Virus record (IMG/VR): IMGVR_UViG_3300021963_000651
Coordinates: 1-23,800 of that record
Direction: 5' to 3' (one strand)
From: a virus
Length of the DNA stretch: 23,800 nucleotides
The notes beneath the pieces were generated by a model, which saw only the letters and a list, made by a program, of their open reading frames with translations, did no database searches and was not told the origin of the DNA. The translations under genes and the position numbers were made by a program. Of the stretch, positions 20,100 to 23,800 are shown one piece after another (positions within the stretch are counted from its first letter, which is position 1; the number at the start of each line of letters is the position of its first letter).

Positions 20100-20687
20100 A
20101 TGGGATTTATAAAAGATAATACAAACACATTTGAGGTTTATTTAACGGATCTTGGTAAAGAGGTGTTTTTTAAAGGTGGTTTTAAAGATTCGGTCGTATA
20201 TTTTTCAATGTGCGATGGGGACTCTAATTACCAAATTTTTATGCCAGATAAATATAGAGTTGCACCATTTAAGAGTGGTACTTTATATTACAATGGCGAT
20301 GTTGTATCATATGGAACATCACCTGTTAAATATTATAGATATAAACAAGCTAGTTCATTAGGAACTAATTACGCACCAACCATGGCAACATATTGGGAAG
20401 AGATTGATATATTTGATCCAAGATCAATAGAAACACAAGCAATACCAACAATAAACCACAATAATACAAAACTTACATCATTAGGCAATGGTACCATGGG
20501 TAACGCTGACGATTATGTCAATGATGTTTTTGTCCAAGTGCCACTAAGGGGTAAAGTTGCTGATAATATAGAATATAGAAGGGCTTTATTGGGTACTAGA
20601 CAAAATACACAAAAAGAATATATAATGAGGGAGCCAGACTTCAACTCAACACAAACATTAAATTTATTAACATACACTAATATATAA
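20100..20687 (+). CDS. Collar-domain-like protein with carbohydrate-binding-like module, 195 aa
   Basis: Residues 15-20 (LTDLGK) and 36-44 (SMCDGDSNY) match the motif of the 910- and 80-residue proteins at nearly the same spacing. Directly after it, residues 59-102 form an aromatic module: SGTLYYNGDVVSYG, then KYYRYKQASS, then NYAPTMATYWEEI. The Y-x-x-GD-x-V, Y-x-x-Y, P...YW order is that of small CBM5/12-like modules found in chitinases and phage tail proteins. The rest (about 105-195) is probably the continuation of the collar-like fold, with VPLRGKVADNIEYRRALLG. The start ATG immediately follows the previous TAA, and the stop overlaps the next ATG (TAATG). Role inferred: fibre or baseplate decoration able to contact host sugars. 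The sugar-binding activity is not shown. Confidence 0.66.
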   Translation: MGFIKDNTNTFEVYLTDLGKEVFFKGGFKDSVVYFSMCDGDSNYQIFMPDKYRVAPFKSGTLYYNGDVVSYGTSPVKYYRYKQASSLGTNYAPTMATYWEEIDIFDPRSIETQAIPTINHNNTKLTSLGNGTMGNADDYVNDVFVQVPLRGKVADNIEYRRALLGTRQNTQKEYIMREPDFNSTQTLNLLTYTNI

Positions 20688-21604
20688 TGGGTAAGCAATT
20701 TAATTTAACGGGGGTTAATGGTTTATATCTATCTACTAAACCAACAGAGGTGTTGTCTTTGTCTAATTACGGCAGTCAATTACTTAAGGATTATGATTTT
20801 TTTCCTGATAATATAACATCGGCCAATTTATTTGATTTAAAAAACACGAAATATAAATCAGGTGGTTTTATTGGATCAAACGCCATAGCAACCTCCAATT
20901 CCTCATTAACATATAGTCAAATATATAAAAGTGATGCCCTTATAGCTAATAAAACATATTTTAACACATTTAAACTTAATTTTAAATTCACATCATCGGA
21001 TTTAGGTTCTTTTGTTTTCCCTGGTTTCAGTGGTACATCAGCATCCTCATTAACAAAAAAAGTTTTAAACGCATTAAGAATTAAAGTGTATATACAAATT
21101 GGGGCTAATATAGTACCAGCAACTTTAAGTGGTTTAAAAAAATATACCACAGCATGGGTTGACGTTACGACATCAGATGCGGCTACCAGTGGCTCAACTA
21201 TTGGTAATATATCAGCTACTGGTGGGACTGTAAATGGTATACAATTAACAACTGGTTTAAATAGTGAAAGTTGTATTGATATGAGATGGGTTGGTACTGG
21301 TACAATCTCAAATTTATTTAAGACTTTTTCACCCGATGGTTATAGCTTCCAAGTTGATGTTTCCTTACCCGATTTTGATCAGGTGGCGTTAAAAAATAAA
21401 GACTACAAAATAATAGTTAAATATTATAATATTGGTGTTATGGGAACTGGTGTCCCAACAACATATACAACATCCGAATCGGTTGAATTAATGTCGAATA
21501 GATACGTCTATTACCAACAAATAAGTGTACCAAAATACAGCTCACCCGTTTCTGGTAGTTATAATAATGCAAATAATTTTACACCACAGCAACAAAATAA
21601 CTAA
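20687..21604 (+). CDS. Unrecognised fibre/tail structural protein, 305 aa
   Basis: Translationally coupled to the previous gene through TAATG. The sequence is rich in Ser, Thr, Gly and Asn, with predicted beta strands throughout, such as KTYFNTFKLNFKFTSSDLGSF-type alternation near 85-110 and KDYKIIVKYYNIGVMG around 245-260. The central part (about 160-205) holds Gly/Thr repeats (ATSGSTIGNISATGG) typical of beta-structured virion proteins. It ends in a low-complexity Asn/Gln tail (TPQQQNN). There are no catalytic residues, signal peptide or transmembrane helix. I do not recognise the family. Location within the fibre-like gene group suggests an exposed tail component, possibly a partner of the 237-residue protein that follows two bases later. 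Confidence 0.57.
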   Translation: MGKQFNLTGVNGLYLSTKPTEVLSLSNYGSQLLKDYDFFPDNITSANLFDLKNTKYKSGGFIGSNAIATSNSSLTYSQIYKSDALIANKTYFNTFKLNFKFTSSDLGSFVFPGFSGTSASSLTKKVLNALRIKVYIQIGANIVPATLSGLKKYTTAWVDVTTSDAATSGSTIGNISATGGTVNGIQLTTGLNSESCIDMRWVGTGTISNLFKTFSPDGYSFQVDVSLPDFDQVALKNKDYKIIVKYYNIGVMGTGVPTTYTTSESVELMSNRYVYYQQISVPKYSSPVSGSYNNANNFTPQQQNN

Positions 21605-21606
21605 CC

Positions 21607-22320
21607 ATGAATTATTATAACGACACTAATATATCCACACCAACATCTAACATAGCTCAAGCTGAGTTATCAACGGTTAATTTATATACAAAAAAATTAG
21701 CCATTCAACCAGTTTTTGATTTTAAAATATTTCGTGATGATTTCTATATTAATACACATGGTGTTAGTGTTACAGAATCGACAAAATCTTTTACAACACT
21801 AAATAATGGTTTATTTCATATTTTAAATAAGAATAACCAGCCCATGGTTTTTAATGGTATCACATTAACATCGGTTAGGTTTAGAAATGAAAGTGCGGTG
21901 CCAGCAAATACATTAAAACATGTATTTGTTAATACCACATACAATGCATCAAATACATACGCATACGATAATTACAATATATTATTTAGATCCAATGTTA
22001 TTGGTACATTATCAATTAGTAGAAGCGTAGAACACGCAAATGATCTAAATTTTATTTTAAACCCCTTCCAATCAATCCATTTTGGTGCAACATACACCGT
22101 TAAAAATGTTAATTTATTGGATGTCCAATATTATGGTGCGAGCAACATTAATAAAGATAAAAAAGTTGGTACATTAGATATGAGACTTACAATAAAATCA
22201 TTCACTGATCTCACCCTTACCACACCTATATATGACTCAATGACAATTACCGTTAATTTGGTCAATTCGGGTTATGTACCATCAGCATTATCAACTGGCT
22301 CAGGTCAAAACGTATCTTAA
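21607..22320 (+). CDS. Unrecognised fibre/tail structural protein, 237 aa
   Basis: Starts two bases after the previous stop; no Shine-Dalgarno sequence is visible. The protein is strand-rich and Asn/Thr/Val-rich. Recognisable stretches include FDFKIFRDDFYINTHGVSVTE near 37-57, NNGLFHILNKNNQPMVFNGI near 67-86, and TVKNVNLLDVQYYGASN near 162-178. The C-terminal VNSGYVPSALSTGSGQNVS looks flexible. Overall it resembles a small all-beta virion component, with no enzyme signature. Its 3' end contains an in-frame-shifted ATG (22274) that could be misread as the start of the next gene; see that entry. Family unknown; the tail or fibre role is inferred from neighbours only. Confidence 0.56.
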   Translation: MNYYNDTNISTPTSNIAQAELSTVNLYTKKLAIQPVFDFKIFRDDFYINTHGVSVTESTKSFTTLNNGLFHILNKNNQPMVFNGITLTSVRFRNESAVPANTLKHVFVNTTYNASNTYAYDNYNILFRSNVIGTLSISRSVEHANDLNFILNPFQSIHFGATYTVKNVNLLDVQYYGASNINKDKKVGTLDMRLTIKSFTDLTLTTPIYDSMTITVNLVNSGYVPSALSTGSGQNVS

Positions 22321-22321
22321 T

Positions 22322-22858
22322 ATGAAGTATATATATAATTTTAAAGATAAAACAGACATAATAGATAGTGGGATTCTTAGAAGAGATTCTTATGGTCTTT
22401 TTACATCAGAAATTATCGAATTAAATAAACAGTTTAATTATTCCGTATACCTATTCGGTTCATACATTGGGTATCTAATTAATGGGGACAAATACAATGA
22501 TATTGATTTTATTTTAACATCTGAAAAAATATTGGAACTCAATGATTTAACCCAATTTTTTAAATCATTTCATGACATATGTAAAAAATATAATGTTGGG
22601 TACAACCTAATGTACTCAACAGACAAAAATGAGGGTGATTTTGATTTGGATGTGTATAACGGATCGATATTTAACACTGGTTCATCTAAGGTTATTAGAT
22701 TATATAAGAGAATTGATGTTAATAATAAACTTGGATTTGAGTTTAAACCATTAATTGGTACAGAACTATATGAGGGTTTAATGGTACCAGTTAACCAAAA
22801 AATGGCTAAAAAAATGCAAATGGGTGTAAAATTTTATGCCCCAATAAAAATACAATAA
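22322..22858 (+). CDS. Nucleotidyltransferase-like protein (DNA polymerase beta superfamily motif), 178 aa
   Basis: Residues 42-65 show the core signature of the polymerase beta-type nucleotidyltransferase superfamily: a strand ending in FGS (45-47), a 12-residue gap, then DID in a second strand (NDIDFIL, 59-65). The general pattern is hG[GS]x(9-13)Dh[DE]h. A third acidic strand may be DFDLDV (106-111). In this superfamily the acidic residues bind metal and transfer a nucleotide to protein, RNA or a small molecule; the target here is unknown. Length is close to minimal nucleotidyltransferases, without a recognisable extra domain. I chose the ATG at 22322, one base after the previous stop; an in-frame ATG at 22274 would add 16 residues overlapping the upstream gene and looks less likely. 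A non-structural enzyme-like gene amid tail genes is unusual. Catalytic function is inferred from motif only. Confidence 0.6.
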   Translation: MKYIYNFKDKTDIIDSGILRRDSYGLFTSEIIELNKQFNYSVYLFGSYIGYLINGDKYNDIDFILTSEKILELNDLTQFFKSFHDICKKYNVGYNLMYSTDKNEGDFDLDVYNGSIFNTGSSKVIRLYKRIDVNNKLGFEFKPLIGTELYEGLMVPVNQKMAKKMQMGVKFYAPIKIQ

Positions 22859-22907
22859 AAGACTATTTATTATTAAGGATAAATAACTATAATTAAAAAA
22901 AAATAAA
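22859..22907 (+). promoter_or_regulatory. Spacer with CTATTTAT motif and inverted repeat; candidate late promoter or regulatory hairpin
   Basis: This 49-base spacer is the longest non-coding stretch in the window. It contains CTATTTAT (22863-22870), shared with the spacer at 17346. TATTTAT (22864-22870) and ATAAATA (22879-22885) are a perfect 7-base inverted repeat around an 8-base loop. GATAAATA (22878-22885) differs by one base from the T4 late promoter box TATAAATA, which may be coincidence in such AT-rich DNA. An A-rich run leads into the next ATG, as is common before Bacteroidota genes. It could be a promoter or a weak hairpin. It lacks the G+C stem and T-run of an intrinsic terminator. 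Confidence 0.38.
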
Positions 22908-23150
22908 ATGGGTTTAGTAAACACGGGTACAACGGTCGAAATGAAGGTATATTTGACCGAACTAGGTAGAAGACGATTATTGGAGCAGGGTTTTGTTCCA
23001 TCTAGATTTTCATTATCGGATGATGATGTCAACTATAATGCGGATTTATACGTAACACAGAGAGTTGCGGATTTAACTGGTGATTATAATGATAATGTAT
23101 ATTCATTGTCTAAAAACGTAACAATAACAAGCCAAATCATACAAAAATAA
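22908..23150 (+). CDS. Small stand-alone collar-domain-like protein, 80 aa
   Basis: Residues 16-22 (LTELGRR) and 35-43 (SLSDDDVNY) match the N-terminus of the 910-residue protein at identical positions (LTDTGRR at 16-22, SLGDGEMDY at 35-43), and that of the 195-residue protein nearly so. Unlike those, nothing large follows: the chain ends after a short VYSLSKNVTITSQIIQK strand region. It therefore looks like the minimal version of the shared domain. It follows the 49-base spacer and is probably the first gene of its transcript. The A-rich leader and lack of Shine-Dalgarno fit the other genes. Small size lowers certainty, but the motif match argues that it is real. Role inferred: a cap, adaptor or attachment piece for a fibre. 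Confidence 0.66.
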   Translation: MGLVNTGTTVEMKVYLTELGRRRLLEQGFVPSRFSLSDDDVNYNADLYVTQRVADLTGDYNDNVYSLSKNVTITSQIIQK

Positions 23151-23154
23151 CAAA

Positions 23155-23800
23155 ATGAGCTCAATATTAAAAATCAGAGTACCCTTTAAAAGGAGAAAAA
23201 CTGCTGGTGGTGTGGACGGTAGAGCCACATTCTATCTAGAATCAGTACCTAATTATGTACCACAAGTTGGTCAAACGGTGATCATAACCCACACTGGTGT
23301 GCCAGCTAATAGCCCATTAGCAACCAAATTAACCAACATTTCAACAAATACGGTTACAGGTGTATTCCAAAGTGTCGAACAAAATACAACACAAACATCC
23401 ATACAACAAACTGATGGTTTTTCTGTGTTCATGGTATTACAATATACAGATACAACGTTTTCATCAAACCAATTTAATGGTGATTGTACTGGTTATATTG
23501 AATATGATATTAACCCAAGTAATTATAACGTATTAAAACCAATTGAGAGTGCTGTTATTGTAAATGAAAGCATTCCTTTTGATTTGGCTGATGGTATAAA
23601 CACTATTACAAATGGTTTAACTGCGGCTACCATAACTGGTACCACATATACTGGCTACCCTAATTTTATGAAGGGTATGTTTGTTAAAAGAAACGATACA
23701 AACACCATTTTTGCTAACTTGTTAAAATCATTAAACTTACCTGTTACAGATGAGGAAATGAAAAAATACACAAGAAGTGAATACGGTACATTATCGATTG
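23155..23800 (+). CDS. Unrecognised structural protein, 3' end missing
   Basis: The ATG lies four bases after the previous stop in an A-rich context (AACAAAATG), and the frame stays open through the right edge: 215 codons are visible. The N-terminus MSSILKIRVPFKRRKTAGG is basic, followed by Thr/Val/Asn-rich strands (FYLESVPNYVPQVGQTVII near 26-44, FQSVEQNTTQTSIQQTDG near 71-88). Further on come IPFDLADGINTITNGL (about 151-166) and a more helical end (NTIFANLLKSLNLPVTDEEMKK near 184-205). No domain was recognised. The strand-rich composition and co-directional position point to another tail or fibre component, but the missing C-terminus could hold a different domain. Confidence 0.6.
   Translation, partial: MSSILKIRVPFKRRKTAGGVDGRATFYLESVPNYVPQVGQTVIITHTGVPANSPLATKLTNISTNTVTGVFQSVEQNTTQTSIQQTDGFSVFMVLQYTDTTFSSNQFNGDCTGYIEYDINPSNYNVLKPIESAVIVNESIPFDLADGINTITNGLTAATITGTTYTGYPNFMKGMFVKRNDTNTIFANLLKSLNLPVTDEEMKKYTRSEYGTLSI

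Noticed and set aside
22274-22321. Upstream in-frame ATG for the nucleotidyltransferase-like gene
   Set aside because: Using it would add 16 residues overlapping the end of the previous gene and would separate the protein's start from the usual stop-adjacent position. The ATG at 22322 fits the spacing of all other genes.
22859-22907. Intrinsic transcription terminator in the longest spacer
   Set aside because: The inverted repeat is A/T only and no T-run follows on the + strand, so it would be too weak; a promoter or regulatory reading is preferred.
22778-23032. 84-codon - strand frame spanning the 49-base spacer
   Set aside because: It crosses two + strand genes and the spacer, has no leader and no recognisable product; most likely a chance reading in AT-rich DNA.
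1-23800. Extracellular contractile injection system or type VI secretion instead of a phage
   Set aside because: The gp6-like gene alone could fit these, but the very large fibre-like genes, the absence of any toxin, ATPase or spike genes here, and the phage-style gene packing favour a phage. The window cannot exclude it fully.

Overview
The window is a solid block of virion-structure genes from a tailed phage (or a prophage of one) with a contractile tail. All fourteen genes lie on the + strand and abut or overlap by a few bases; only two spacers exceed 25 bases. The first gene, cut by the left edge, is a T4 gp6-like (baseplate-J-type) baseplate wedge protein. It is the anchor for reading the rest as baseplate and tail-fibre genes. 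The DNA is AT-rich (about a third G+C by eye), with AGA arginine and TTA leucine codons favoured. Almost no start codon has a Shine-Dalgarno sequence; starts are preceded by A-rich stretches or sit directly on the previous stop codon. That pattern is typical of Bacteroidota, so a phage of a Bacteroidota host is the best inference. The very large structural proteins (781, 835, 910 and 2526 aa) suggest a large-genome (jumbo-type) phage. Neither host nor genome size is proven by this window.

Layout. Bases 1-9757 hold the gp6-like protein followed by five baseplate or tail-associated proteins: 781 aa with a carboxypeptidase-regulatory/CnaB-like domain, then 579, 835, 268 and 300 aa without recognised families. 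Bases 9757-17337 encode a 2526-residue protein. It carries a P2 gpI-like tail-protein region near residues 466-560 and a very long beta-rich extension with carbohydrate-binding-like modules. A 29-base spacer follows. Next come a 910-aa protein, a 195-aa protein, two unrecognised structural proteins (305 and 237 aa), and a 178-aa protein with a DNA polymerase beta-type nucleotidyltransferase motif. A 49-base spacer with an inverted repeat then leads to an 80-aa protein and a last gene cut by the right edge.

How the parts fit. The gp6-like ring protein would organise the baseplate wedges. The genes after it probably build the wedge periphery. The giant gpI-like protein probably links baseplate to fibres. 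The 910-, 195- and 80-aa proteins share one N-terminal motif (LTxxG(R/K), then SxxDxxxxY about 20 residues on) that resembles the tail-collar fibre N-terminal domain. They look like versions of one fold carrying very different insertions. The strongest surprises are the nucleotidyltransferase-like gene inside the tail cassette, the graded insertion series in the collar-like domain, and the size and composite make-up of the 2526-aa protein. No tRNA, rRNA, CRISPR array, insertion sequence or clear terminator was seen.
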